A stretch of 64,000 bases of DNA. Origin: Mytilus californianus. Lineage: Eukaryota; Mollusca; Bivalvia; Mytilida; Mytilidae. The position numbers and the translations under genes were made by a program. The number at the start of each line of letters is the position of its first letter. The stretch's first letter is position 1. This document shows positions 1 through 11,574 of the stretch, piece after piece. Under the pieces are notes generated by a model, which saw nothing but the letters and a program-made list of their open reading frames with translations, was not told the DNA's origin and did not search any database. Location: assembly GCF_021869535.1 (NCBI RefSeq), contig NW_026262581.1:119192771-119256770 (forward strand). Direction: 5' to 3'.

Positions 1-77
1 AACAAAAGCTACCACAAATGTAAAAGTCACTGGAGATCAGTTTTGCCCAAAGTCACAGACAGAAACAAACACCATCA

Positions 78-1142
78 GTGAAATTAAACATCAAAAGTAC
101 ATCTAAGAGTCATGCTTATTGTTGCTTGTGTAAAAAACCAGGACCAAAATTAGTAGTTGTCCCACCTTCTGCAAGATTCTCCGCATTTATGTCTAATGAA
201 GTTTTAATTCCTGAAGGTAACTGCTGCTGTCCTGCACATATAAGGAATGGTTACTTATCAGAAGAATCTTTCGCTAAAATACAAACAACAGATCTCACCT
301 ACATGAACAGAAGTGATATCTTAGACTTACTGACACGTGTCCGGCAGTATGCGTTAAATAGCGATGCTAAACGCATTGATTTTGATGGTAAAACTCTTAG
401 AGATGAGGATTATATAAACCTAACCGGTTTGCATTGTTCAGAATTTGATTCCCTATGTGAACATATACAGGATTCTGTCCGTAATACACCAGCTCGAACA
501 ATGAGAATGTCGTTAGGAATTTTTCTGATGAAACTGAAGTCTGGCCTGCCGAATAAAGTCTTATCAACAGTATTTAACATTACAAAATCAAGTATTCGCA
601 GAGCAATATCATCTGTTACAAAGGCACTGTATACACATTTTGTACCTGAATATCTTGGATTACAACATATATCTCGTAAAGATGTAAATAAGGACCACAC
701 TAGGCCTTTGGCACAATCATTACTTGGGAACAATACTGGGAATCAACCTATTCTTGTTCTGGATGGGACTTATATTTACATCCAAAAAAGTAACAATTTT
801 AGCTTTCAAAGGAGGTCGTACAGCATGCACAAAGGAAGACCGCTGGTGAAACTGATGGTGGTTGTGACTACAGATGGATACTTCTTGACAATTTGTGGAC
901 GGTATTTTGCTGATGCCAAAAATAATGATGCATCAATTTTAAAACATATGCTCAAATCAAACATAGAGGACATCAAAGCATGGGTAGAAAAAGATGATGT
1001 ATTCGTGGTAGATAGAGGATTTCGCGACTCAATTGAGGCTCTAGAAGAGCTTGGCATCCAAGCAGAAATGCCACACTTCATGAAGAAAGGCGAAAAACAG
1101 ATGACAACTGAGGATGCAAATGACAGTAGATTAGTTACCAAG
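78..1142 (+). CDS. Transposase exon 1 (Cys/His head and first two catalytic Asp)
   Basis: The frame is open from base 24 (in-frame TAA at 21-23) and runs to AAG at 1140-1142, directly followed by GTATTA, a plausible donor. Without splicing it would read 11 further residues of unrelated, low-complexity sequence to a stop at 1178. Candidate acceptor AGs lie at 25-26, 57-58, 61-62 and 77-78, none with a strong pyrimidine tract, so the 5' edge of this exon is uncertain. Confidence 0.78.
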
Positions 1143-2813
1143 GTATTAATTGTAGCATTCATAAAATACAATTTGTAGAAAAATGAGACTATATTCAAAC
1201 AAATTAAGGTGTTAATCATGATGCATTGTTATACATGTTTTGTTAACTAATCATGCATTAGATTAGTGTAGTTTGTGACCAAAAATTAAGGAAACACAAA
1301 GTTATTTTGATCATTGAGGAACTAAGTGTGATGTATGATAAAAAAAAGTTTTGTTACTTCTTAGTACAAGTGAATTATTTGTTTTTTGAATTAAAATAAA
1401 AACACATTAAAGGTGATTGGTTATAAAGAAAATTGACATTCTATTTTTAGATCAGATGGGTTGTCGAATCAGCTAATGCAAGGATTAAGCAATGGAGATA
1501 TCTAGACAATGTCCTACCAACCAATCAAATACCCCATATTGGGGAATATGTTTGCATAGTGTGTGCAATTTCAAACAAGTTTTCACCGCCATTGTCAACA
1601 GGTATGTCCTACATGTAGCTATACTTGGTTAAGAGCTTGACATAAAATATCGAAAAATCAAAATTGCACATCTTCACTCTCAAACTACTCATGCAACGGT
1701 AGGAATACGAAATGGAAGGCTATCTAGATTACGTTATGCCTCACCTACGTCTGATTAGAAAAACAAAAACTTAGATATAGGAAGATGTGGTATGAGTGCC
1801 AATGAGACAACTCTCCATCCAAGTTACAATTTGTTTGTCTGTTTGTCAGCGGCATAATTTGATTGTTTCTGGTAAATCCTTCCGTAAAACAGAAATGCAA
1901 CAAGTTTCTGTAATTTTACAAGGTTGATATGTTGCAGTTTATTGACAAACAATTCTAATTAAAATTGGTCCAGTCTCAAATATTACACCACTGGTGACAT
2001 TTTGCCAAATCTAACCATGCTTGTCGGGAAAAATGTATGGAAAATCAACTACAAATGATTATAGTTAATATGTTTAAATACAAAAACTTATGAAACATTT
2101 TCTTCATTTTGACCATCATTTCAAGCTTGAACGACTTTGTTTAAATTGTGTTTTATGCATTGGACAGCCGCGTCCACACATGTACTTTTACTTCTTTCAA
2201 TTATCTCTTTCCAGGAAATAGTCTTGAAGATGAACAACTGGCCTGCAAGATGGTTTACTTATCGAAACAGATAAACGAATTAAAACAATATGTTGAAATT
2301 AACAAATTGGAATGGAGAACGGCAAAATGGACAAATGCGGATGAAATAGCATTAGAAGAATTTCCTGTTCTTGATGAAGACCAGTTAAAGTTTATAACAT
2401 GTGGTACATATCAACTAAAACTTAGCTCAAGCTATATGCAAGAACACCTAGACGGTGACTGTGAAATTCGAGTCCATAAAGATGAAGATCGCCTTCTTCG
2501 TGTAAGACTTAGAAGTAGACATGTTTCTTCAAGGTCTTATCCCATGTGGATTCGGTACACAGAATCAAATATTGTGGCCGGGTATTGTAAATGTCCAGCC
2601 GGTTCGAGAGTTGTTGGTGCATGTTCGCATCTAGCAACAATTATGTTGTTCAGAGGTTTTGCCAGACATCAGAACCTCAGTTCATATGGAGTTAGAAATT
2701 GGGGTGCCAACGTTTGTGACGCTGCTGCTGTTGTAGAACCAATAGATGCATCTGATAGTGATAATGATGATGAAGATGATGCCACAACTGATGTAACAGA
2801 AAATGTGCAGTGA
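78..2813 (+). CDS. PHIS-type DDE transposase with C-terminal SWIM zinc finger (3 exons, 5' end open)
   Basis: Exons 78-1142, 1451-1601 and 2215-2813 join in phase (phase 0, then phase 1) to a 604-residue reading frame with no internal stop. Numbering from base 78: a Cys/His cluster near residues 14-54 (CCLC ... NCCCPAH) resembles the zinc-binding head of this family; the DDE_Tnp_4-like catalytic core has D229 (VLDGTY), D312 (VVDRGFRD) and E361 ([12 protein letters not shown]); a SWIM finger follows with C530, C532, C542 and H544 (CKC...ACSH), then an acidic tail. Known of the family: PIF/Harbinger/ISL2EU transposases cut and paste DNA in the nucleus; SWIM fingers bind DNA or protein. The first codon at 78 is GTG, not a start; the frame stays open back to base 24, so the true start lies upstream or in an earlier exon. 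It could be a live element's transposase or a domesticated host gene; I cannot tell because the upstream terminal repeat would be outside the window. Confidence 0.82.
1451..1601 (+). CDS. Transposase exon 2 (catalytic Glu)
   Basis: This exon is too short to stand out as an open frame. The acceptor is CTATTTTTAG at 1441-1450 and the donor ACAG/GTATGT at 1598-1607. It encodes [15 protein letters not shown], the conserved block with the third acidic residue of the triad, then [19 protein letters not shown]. Both junctions preserve frame with the neighbouring exons, which is strong support for the model. Confidence 0.8.
1771..1833 (+). repeat. Dispersed repeat R1 core, in transposase intron 2
   Basis: A short copy of a family centred on the words GATGTGGTATGAGTGCCAAT and GAGACAACTCTCCATCC. 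Other copies are near 6858, 9972, 12390, 17150 and 18830 on this strand and near 62040 and 63100 on the other. I recall this motif as very frequent in mussel genomes. The rest of intron 2 (1602-2214) and intron 1 (1143-1450) shows nothing else that I recognise. Confidence 0.6.
2215..2813 (+). CDS. Transposase exon 3 (SWIM zinc finger and acidic tail)
   Basis: The acceptor TCTCTTTCCAG ends at 2214. The first two bases complete a Gly codon begun in exon 2, then the frame reads [18 protein letters not shown] and on to TGA at 2811-2813. The frame also stays open upstream to 2148, but that part is intron. The SWIM pattern CxC-x9-CxH spans 2586-2630. The last 30 residues are rich in Asp and Glu. 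Confidence 0.8.
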
Positions 2814-2825
2814 CAAACTCCGTCA

Positions 2826-2831
2826 AATAAA
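2826..2831 (+). promoter_or_regulatory. Polyadenylation signal AATAAA
   Basis: A canonical AATAAA begins 13 bases after the transposase stop codon, on the coding strand. AT-rich DNA makes chance matches common, but position and strand fit a short 3' untranslated region. Confidence 0.5.
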
Positions 2832-4575
2832 TCATTCTTTTGTATAATGCAACTGAGACATATACTAGTAAATATGAATGTAGGCTAAAATTTGTGATTT
2901 TGCTGTGAATGTAGCAACTGGTTCTCTATATTTGACTGGATTAAATTAAAAGAAATATTATCCATACCAGAATATTGTATATTCATGTAACAGTGGTCAA
3001 GTTAAGTCATTGTTAATTATTTACAGTTTTCATTTGACGTAGATAAACTGTGAATATATTTTCGCCAAACAATAAATTGAAACAAATATTTCCAGAAATT
3101 CGTGAATTGTACGTTTCATAAATAATTAGTCGTTTATATCATTTCACAGTACATTTAATCCATAATATTTCCCGCTTCTTTCCTTGTTGAATATAAACTC
3201 ATCATTTTATTTATTTTCTGGTTGAACAAATATTTCTTATTTCAATAACAGAAATTCGAGATTTCTATTTATACCGTTATTTTACAAAATAAATACAAAT
3301 CTGAGCCTTAAAAGTTTGATGAACAGAATATTATTAATCTTTAATAGCCTCTTCATTGCTATCCATAAAAAAAATATTTCATGTTTAAAGTAAAACATTT
3401 AAACAATATTAAAAAAATCTATGAATTTCTATCATATTTTTACATTTTTTACCCCCAAATCCTAAATCCAATCCTAATTGTATATGCGTTACAAGCATTT
3501 TTGTATTTTGTCTCTTTTGAAGTGAACCGTTTTACAAAAAAATCGTTCCAATTAAAAAAAAAAAAATTTTTTTTGGAATAATTTCAGAAATTTGAGATTT
3601 TTCATCATTTTTTCTCTTTTTGACCACAAAACATCAAAAATCAACATGAATTACTTTTTAAAAATGTTTTTGTATGAGTCAGGTCCTATACTTCAATTTT
3701 ATGTTGAAATTTTTGTTTTCTGAGACAGGGCCATTTTCAACCCTTCGTGAAACTTGTCCTTTGGTGTATGAAATGATTGTATGGTGTACATGTCTTTCTG
3801 ACATGGTGCATCTGATCTTGGGACCTTAACATCATTTTCACTGTAAATTGGTGAAAATTAAATTTTCTTAATTGGGTCTTTTTCTCGTATACTGTAAGCA
3901 ATAAGTTAACTATATTTGGTGTATGGAATGATTGTGAGGCATACATGACCACATTTACATAGATCATTGATAATTTTATATAATTGTAGTATAACCCTCA
4001 ATCATGATCAGTAAAGCAGGCAAGACATTTCAGCATATGTGCTCTTGTCTGTATCATAACAGGACACGACTTGGATATTTCTAAATATGGGAAAGTATAT
4101 CGTTGCAAAATCTCTTGCACTTTTCATTGGAATGAGACAAAGTTGACAGAATTGCTTCATATCACATGTATCATATTTATTTCTGAGGTTTCCCATAGAA
4201 CAAAGTAGACATTACCAACAGACATTGCTATTTTTGGAAAAGTGTGTCACATCAAACAAGGGAGAAATTCAGCAGTTAAGGTCAAAACTTAGTTCAACTT
4301 AGTCTCCCTAATGGATATGGAGAAAATCGTTTTCCAATTTCCAACTTTCAAACCCTTTGGAGTTTATTAATGGAACTTGACATGTTTATTTACAACTTAT
4401 AAAATGTTGTGTTGTGTACAAGGGAGAAGCCCTACAGTGAAAGTCACGGTAAAAATCTTAGTCACTCCTGGGCATATGTAGTAAAATTGTTTCCACTTTC
4501 AAACAGTTTGGAGTTGGATATTGAAATTTGGCATGCTTATTCACCCCTATTTATACCGGTAGGTGTGTATGGTAC
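2832..4575. other. AT-rich intergenic stretch
   Basis: No gene is recognisable. It contains an A-run/T-run hairpin near 3547-3579 and two diverged copies of a phrase (GGTGTATGRAATGATTGT) at about 3763 and 3918. Open frames here are short, lack family motifs and look like chance. Confidence 0.5.
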
Positions 4576-4822
4576 AAAAAAGAGGCGAAAGATACCAAAA
4601 GGGACATTGAAACTTGTAAGTCGAAAATAAACTGACAACGCAATGGCTCAAAAAGAAAAAGATAAACAGACAAACAACAGTACATAAAACACAACAGAAA
4701 ACTAAAGACTGAGCAACATGAACTGCACAAAAAACTGGGGGTGATCTCAGGTGCTCTGGAAGGGTAAGCAAATCCTGCTCCACATGTGGCGCCCGTCGTG
4801 TTGCTCATGTTAGTACAAACCC
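4576..4822 (-). mobile_element. Penelope-like element 3' tail (truncated)
   Basis: This matches the non-coding 3' end of the reverse transcriptase elements at 13.5, 41.5 and 45.5 kb: the run AAGAGGCGAAAGATACC, the block ACTGACAACGC.ATGGC, and CCCGTCGTGTTGCTCATGTT, all in the order seen in minus-strand copies. No reverse transcriptase part remains. It forms the left edge of the tandem duplication that follows. Confidence 0.65.
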
Positions 4823-5904
4823 GACACAAAACTTAGTACATTTGTACAACTACATGTGATATGAACCAATTCTGTCAACTTTTGTACAAGAAAGAACACC
4901 ATACATAAAGAGTCCAGATTAAAAACTGAGTTGTTTGAAATTGTTTCAGCTCTAAAACTTTTAAACTCCATGCAGTTTGGGTTGAATGAGAGGTGCATCA
5001 GAAAGGTTCTGCGTTATATGGATATAAGCTATATTTATATCAATTAACCCATCACAATTTACTTGTAAACTCGAGCGGGGCCCTCTGTGATGGCTCCGAT
5101 CAGTATCCTCTAGTTAATCTAAAAATTAGGATTAAAAAAAAAAATTACAAACCCCCCACTTTCCTTCAAATTCATTGGGTCCTACCCTAAACAGTCATCA
5201 CAATATTAACAACCAACGAAGTAAGTTGTACATCTCAATTTGCCTGTTTATCAATTTTGTTTAAAATAACAGTTTTTTTTCCCATCCAATTTTGTAAGAA
5301 AATCGCGAAGGGGCAATTACTTCAATAAAGGATTATCTGACAATTTTGATGGTCAAAGTTTTTACAATAGATCATGACTTTCTGAGCAGTTTTCAAGATA
5401 TTAGTAGACAATTTTTTGCCTTTGATTCAATAAAGAAATTTTCAAATCGCTATTTTAAAGTCATTGCAGCATTGAAGTTGCACAGATTGGACTATAATTC
5501 ACAAACTGAGATCTAGACACGCGAAGAGTCATTCAAGTCTGGTTTTGGTTCAGTAGTTTCAAATATGCAAATGATGGGTAAAAATGTAGTTTAAGGGCAA
5601 TAATTTATTTCCAAAATTGAATGTTTAAAACAGTCAATTGGCAGCTTCAGTCATGCAGCCTATTTGTATAACACAACTTGATGACCATTGTTCTGTCTAC
5701 AATATATTGTAAGATGATAAGCAATGCGCTCATAATTTTTGTTGACATCCGTTTTTCTCTATAAATAGTTTTCAAGATAACAGTCAAAAACACTAAGATT
5801 GATAAAAAATAGTCATTTAAAGGCAATAGATCCTAAAAGGAGTCAGTTGATTGTTTCATATGCTAAGTAATGCTATGGAACGCCACAGCTGTCTTATGTG
5901 GAAC

Positions 5905-6376
5905 TCTGTTGTTTTATTATTACTTGATGATATTTTGTCTTTACTTAATATGGTTTTGACATTATGTAATGATGTTTTGATATAACTCAATATGGAATAG
6001 TCATTACTTAATGATATTTCGATATTACACGATATAGTTTCGTATTGACTTGATATAGTTTTGTCATTACTCAATATGGTTTTGTCATTACTCGATGTGG
6101 TTTCACCATTATTTAATGTGGTTGTGTCATTAGTCAATGTGGTTTTAACATTACTTGATGTGAATGTGACTTAACGTTATGTAGTTGTTTCATTATATGA
6201 CGGGGTTTTGTTATTTTGTAATGATGATTTGCCTATTCTTTATATGGTTTTAACATTACGTAATGATGTTTCAAAATTTGATGATTTTACACTACATGAT
6301 GTGTTTGTTTCATTATTTGATGTGGTCCTGTCATTCTTTGATGTGGTTATCCCATTACTTGATGTGGTAAAATCAC
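5905..6376. repeat. Degenerate 20-21 bp minisatellite, copy 1
   Basis: Successive diverged units of the form TCATTACTYGATGTGGTTTT. The low-complexity Ser/Asn/Thr frames on the minus strand derive from this array and are not genes. The same array is at 9020-9490 and, inverted, at 11703-12180. Confidence 0.75.
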
Positions 6377-6439
6377 GTGACCAATTCGGAAAACCTGTTC
6401 TATTTCTAGATAGATTTCCATGTTGTATGTGCTTTGGAT

Positions 6440-6735
6440 GAGTGTGGCCATCCATCGAATTAGAGTTCAAATTAAAGTTCGGGTTACTGTTTGAGTTATA
6501 CTTTGAGTTAGTCTTCGATTTCGAATTCAAGTCATTATTAGAATTAAAGTTTAAGTTAGCATTGAGTTTCGAGTTGGACTTCAGAGTCGAGTATGAGTCA
6601 CATTTAAAGGTATAGTTCTAGTTACAACATTAAATTTGAGTCACTTTTTGAGTTTGAGTAAGATTCGAATTTAAGTCTCATTCAGATTAATTAAGATTTT
6701 GAGTTGAAATTCGAGCTATCTTATATGAGTTCGTA
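6440..6735. repeat. Degenerate GAGTTN-type short tandem repeat
   Basis: A run of six-base-like units around GAGTTY and AATTYRAGTT (for example GAGTTCAAATTAAAGTTC), with many substitutions. It is duplicated at about 9560-9850. On the minus strand it yields Asn/Ser-rich nonsense peptide. Confidence 0.6.
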
Positions 6736-6857
6736 ATTAAATTTTCTATCGCGGAACAAGGACTTTTGCTGGGGCTTCCGAAAAGAGGGCTCCTGGGTAT
6801 GCGTACAAAAGATAAACAATGTTACAGTATACAAAACGCAACATACATGTAGAAGTT

Positions 6858-7130
6858 GAAATAAAGTTAGATGTGGTGTGATTGACAATGAGACAACTAT
6901 CCACCAGAGTTTAAATGCAGTGGGTGTAAGAAATCATATATAGGCAACCGTACAGCCTTCAACACACCGTATAGTCAGGTCAGCTACAAAAGGCCACCAT
7001 GCACCATGTGAAAAAATTCAAACGACAAAACAAACGGTCTTATTTATATTTAAACAATCTACAAAAAAAAAAAGACACACATTTATACAACGACAACAAT
7101 TGAACTTCATGCTCCTGACTTGGGCAGGTA
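6858..7130 (+). repeat. Dispersed repeat R1, long copy
   Basis: Contains the R1 core (GATGTGGTGTGATTGACAAT, GAGACAACTATCCACC) followed by the downstream R1 blocks: CCGTACAGCCTTCAACAC, CTACAAAAGGCC, AAACGACAAAACAAACGG and an A-run. The A-rich end and block order look like a non-autonomous retroelement (SINE-like), but I saw no clear polymerase III promoter. Confidence 0.6.
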
Positions 7131-7747
7131 CATAAAGAAAGTGCACATGGCGGAGTTTAAGTTCAATTATCTCCCAAAAGAGCAAATGATAATAAAAATA
7201 AAAACCCTGACCACATGCACACCTTCAATAATTGTACAAAAAGCCAGCAGAGTGAAAACTTCCTAGCATTCAAACTGTAGGAGGAGTTATCTGGAAACGC
7301 TCTTCTTATGCAAGTAAATTTCCCAAAAAATTACAAAAAAAAATTTAACTATCTCCCAAAAGAGCAAATATTAATAAACATTAAACCCTGACCACATACA
7401 CACCTTCAATATATGTACAAACAGACAGTAAAGAGAAACTTCCTAGGATTCAAACTAGGAGGAGTTATGCGGAATAACTGTATATTCATAATGGGACGGA
7501 CAGGGGTAAAACAATATGCCCCCAACTTCCAGTTGCGGTGGCATACAAAACAGTTTCATTTGGCTGACTCAATAGATTGGTATGACTGGGTAATATAAAT
7601 CCATCGGGGTGATCTCGGATGCTCCAGAAAGGCACCCGTCGTGTTATTCGAGAAAATACAAACCCAGTGATTTGGTTTTATTTGGTAGTTCACATTCAAG
7701 GAAAAGATGACTGTTTTATGGTTACGACCACTGGAACATGTCCGTCG

Positions 7748-7910
7748 TCACATGTGAAACATATATTCCAAAAAGTTTATTTTTCAATTAGTGCGAGGTA
7801 GATCAGGGAATTCAATTGATTTCAAATAAAAGATTGATATTCATATAAGTTCGCTATAAAAAAAATCGGAGAATTCTTATTTTATAGTATTTATGCTTTG
7901 TCGCTAAGTC
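7748..7910. other. Junction between tandem copies
   Basis: Between the two duplicated units, 7748-7800 still resembles the Penelope-like tail (CACATGTGAAACATATATTCC); the rest is unassigned AT-rich DNA. It has no counterpart after copy 2, so it marks the recombination or insertion junction. Confidence 0.5.
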
Positions 7911-9019
7911 CGTCGAGTTGCTCATGTTATTACAAACCCGACACAAAACTAAGTACATTTGTACAACTACATGTGATATGAACCAATTCTGTCAACTTCT
8001 GTACAAGAAAGAACACCATACATAAAGAGTCCAGATTAAAAACTGAGTTGTTTGAAATTGTTTCAGCTAAAACTTTTAAACTCCATGCAGTTTGGGTTGA
8101 ATGAGTGGTGCATCAGAAAGGTTCTGCGTTATATGGATATAAGCTATATTTATATCAATTAACCCATCACAATTTACTTGTAAACTCGAGCGGGGCCCTC
8201 TGTGATGGCTCCGATCAGTATCCTCTAGTTAATCTAAAAATTAGGATTACAAAAAAAATTACAAACCCCCCACTTTCCTTCAAATTCATTGGGTCCTACC
8301 CTAAACAGTCATCATAATATTAACAACCAACGAAGTAAGTTGTACATCTCAATTTGCCTGTTTATCAATTTTGTTTAAAATAACAGTTTTTTTCCCCATC
8401 CAATTTTGTAAGAAAATCGCGAAGGGGCAATTACTTCAATAAAGGATTATCTGACAATTTTGATGGTCAAAGTTTTTACAATAGATCATGACTTTCTGAG
8501 CAGTTTTCAAGATATTAGTAGACAATTTTTTGTCTTTGATTCGATAAAGAAATTTTCAAATCGCTATTTTAAAGTCATTGCAGCATTGAAGTTGCACAGA
8601 TTGGACTATAATTCACAAACTGAGATCTAGACACGCGAAGAGTCATTCAAGTCTGGTTTTGGTTCAGTAGTTTCAAATATGCAAATGATGGGTAAAAATG
8701 TAGTTTAAGGGCAATAATTTATTTCCAAAATTGAATGTTTAAAACAGTCAATTGGCAGCTTCAGTCATGCAGCCTATTTGTATAACACAACTTGATGACC
8801 ATTGTTCTGTCTACAATATATTGTAAGATGATAAGCAATGCGCTCATAATTTTTGTTGACATCCGTTTTTCTCTATAAATAGTTTTCAAGATAACAGACA
8901 AAAACACTAAGATTGATAAAAAATAGTCATTTAAAGGCAATAGATCCTAAAAGGAGTCAGTTGATTGTTTCATATGCTAAGTAATGCTATGGAACGCCAC
9001 AGCTGTCTTATGTGGAACT

Positions 9020-9490
9020 CTGTTGTTTTATTATTACTTGATGATATTTTGTCTTTACTTAATATGGTTTTGACATTACGTAATGATGTTTTGATATAAC
9101 TCAATATGGAATAGTCATTACTTAATGATATTTCGATATTACACGATATGGTTTCGTATTGACTTGATATAGTTTTGTCATTACTCAATATGGTTTTGTC
9201 ATTACTCGATGTGGTTTCACCATTATTTAATGTGGTTGTGTCATTAGTCAATGTGGTTTTAACATTACTTGATGTGAATGTGACTTAACGTTATGTAGTT
9301 GTTTCATTATATGATGTGGTTTTGTTATTTTGTAATGATGATTTGCCTATTCTTTATATGGTTTTAACATTACGTAATGATGTTTCAAAATTTGATGATT
9401 TTACACTACATGATGTGTTTGTTTCATTATTTGATGTGGTCCTGTCATTCTTTGATGTGGTTATCCCATTACTTGATGTGGTAAAATCAC
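9020..9490. repeat. Degenerate 20-21 bp minisatellite, copy 2
   Basis: Counterpart of the 5905-6376 array inside the second tandem copy, nearly identical unit by unit. Confidence 0.75.
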
Positions 9491-9971
9491 GTGACCAATT
9501 CGGAAAACCTGTTCTATTTCTAGATAGATTTCCATGTTGTATGTGCTTTGGATGAGTGTGGCCATCCATCGAATTAGAGTTCAAATTAAAGTTCGGGTTA
9601 CTGTTTGAGTTATACTTTGAGTTAGTCTTCGATTTCGAATTCAAGTCATTATTAGAATTAAAGTTTAAGTTAGCATTGAGTTTCGAGTTGGACTTCAGAG
9701 TCGAGTATGAGTCACATTTAAAGGTATAGTTCTAGTTACAACATTAAATTTGAGTCACTTTTTGAGTTTGAGTAAGATTCGAATTTAAGTCTCATTCAGA
9801 TTAATTAAGATTTTGAGTTGAAATTCGAGCTATCTTATATGAGTTCGTAATTAAATTTTCTATCGCGGAACAAGGACTTTTGCTGGGGCTTCCGAAAAGA
9901 GGGCTCCTGGGTATGCGTACAAAAGATAAACAATGTTACAGTATACAAAACGCAACATACATGTAGAAGTT

Positions 9972-10245
9972 GAAATAAAGTTAGATGTGGTGTGATTGAC
10001 AATGAGACAACTATCCACCAGAGTTTAAATGCAGTGGGTGTAAGAAATCATATATAGGCAACCGTACAGCCTTCAACACACCGTATAGTCAGGTCAGCTA
10101 CAAAAGGCCACCATGCACCATGTGAAAAAATTCAAACGACAAAACAAACGGTCTTATTTATATTTAAACAATCTACAAAAAAAAAGACACACATTTATAC
10201 GACAACAATTGAACTTCATGCTCCTGACTTGGGGCAGGTACATAA
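9972..10245 (+). repeat. Dispersed repeat R1, long copy in tandem copy 2
   Basis: Duplicate of the R1 copy at 6858-7130, same orientation, carried along by the 3-kb duplication. Confidence 0.6.
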
Positions 10246-11036
10246 AGAAAGTGCACATGGCGGAGTTTAAGTTCAATTATCTCCCAAAAGAGCAAATATT
10301 AATAAACATTAAACCCTGACCACATACACACCTTCAATATATGTACAAACAGACAGTAAAGAGAAACTTCCTAGGCTTCAAACTAGGAGGAGTTATGCGG
10401 AATAACTGTATATTCATAATGGGACGGACAGACGGACGGACGGACAGGGGAAAAACAATATGCCCCCAACTTCCAGTTGCGGTGGCATACAAAACAGTTT
10501 CATTTGGCTGACTCAATAGATTGGTATGACTGGGTAATATAAATCCATCGGGGTGATCTCGGATGCTCCAGAAAGGCACCCGTCGTGTTATTCGAGAAAA
10601 TACAAACCCAGTGATTTGGTTTTATTTGGTAGTTCACATTCAAGGAAAAGATGACTGTATTATGGTTACGACCACTGGAACATGTCCGTCCCCCCGTTTC
10701 CCTGTAACTTTAGTGTGAGTTGATTTGAAGTGTTTCATTTGTTAACAATAAAGTTCAAGTCTTTTGATTTGTGTCGAGCCTGCGACATCAATGTAGCGGC
10801 AGTGAAACACAACAAACCTATATTTCGTCGTCGGTAGTGACGTCGGCGTCTCCATCTCCATTTTTAAAAATTTCTAATGAGTTAAACCTTTTATTATACA
10901 TGTTACTAAACATGTATGCCATCATAATTTTGTACTTTTAGAATATCATACTGTATTTGTTTACCTCAACTATACTATCTGTATTTGTATTGTATGTTTC
11001 TCTGTAAACTTGTAATTAGTTTTTAGAGAATACAGT

Positions 11037-11058
11037 ATCTATCTATCTATCTATCTAT
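11037..11058. repeat. ATCT microsatellite
   Basis: About five and a half uninterrupted ATCT units directly after the phrase GAGAATACAGT. It lies in 10691-11574, which otherwise holds a diverged minus-strand R1 piece (about 11065-11170) and no recognisable gene. Confidence 0.85.
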
Positions 11059-11574
11059 AGATCGTTAGGTTTCTAGTTTTTTACATTTTTCATATTGGGA
11101 CCTTTTATAGCTTACTATAGGGTATAGGTTTTGCTTATTGTTGAAAACCATACACTTTTGTTTTAGTTAAATAAAACCGAATTAAACTGTTTTGACATGA
11201 TAAATTTGTAAACCTCCATGAAGTGTTTTAAAACTTGTATAGGAGTTATTCCTCAATTTCAAGAAAAAGCATCTACAGAAAAACATTTTTTTTTAATTTT
11301 GTTTTTACCGATAAATGTATAGATAAATGTACAGCCGATCGACATGACGCTTTTACACTTACAGCAGCAATATCAGGCGAGAAACAGGGTTCCGTGGAAT
11401 ATTTTACAAATTTATTACAAAAATACTGCTTCCGTTTGAGAACTTAGGATAAAAACAACAAGACCAAGTGGTTTGGGGATATCCCAATTATGTCCGAAGT
11501 ACTGTAAACTTTTTAATACTTTTTTTCTTATTATTGTCCGCCGTTCCCCTTTTTCATACCAAATAACTCTGAAC

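Larger units (their letters stand above)
4794..7747. repeat. Tandem duplication, copy 1 (about 2.95 kb)
   Basis: Near-identical to 7911-10690, with an offset of about 3,115 bases over most of the length. It starts inside retroelement-tail sequence (CCCGTCGTGTTGCTC) and ends in a second, diverged tail-like stretch (GGTGATCTCGGATGCTCC). Copy 1 holds an extra internal duplication of about 180-200 bp (the phrase TCTCCCAAAAGAGCAAAT occurs at about 7170 and 7352) that copy 2 lacks. The open frames inside are repeat artefacts present in both copies. Confidence 0.85.
7911..10690. repeat. Tandem duplication, copy 2 (about 2.78 kb)
   Basis: Copy of 4794-7747 with few differences: single-base changes, small runs of different length, lack of the internal 180-200 bp duplication, and an expanded ACGG tract near 10430-10447. 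The high identity of non-coding sequence indicates a recent event or assembly-level redundancy. Confidence 0.85.

Noticed and set aside
410..1219. Two minus-strand open frames (410-733 and 806-1219) across the transposase exon.
   Set aside because: They overlap a strongly supported plus-strand coding exon and show no domain; they are shadows.
4993..5190. Frame duplicated at 8105-8317 with a conserved peptide, which might suggest a duplicated small gene.
   Set aside because: Conservation follows from the whole 3-kb non-coding duplication; frames differ in length through A-run changes and start in repeat sequence.
5856..6530. Minus-strand Ser/Asn/Thr-rich frames (and the same at 8970-9644) that look like low-complexity surface proteins.
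   Set aside because: They are translations of a degenerate 20-21 bp minisatellite and a GAGTTN repeat, duplicated with the unit and with no start context.
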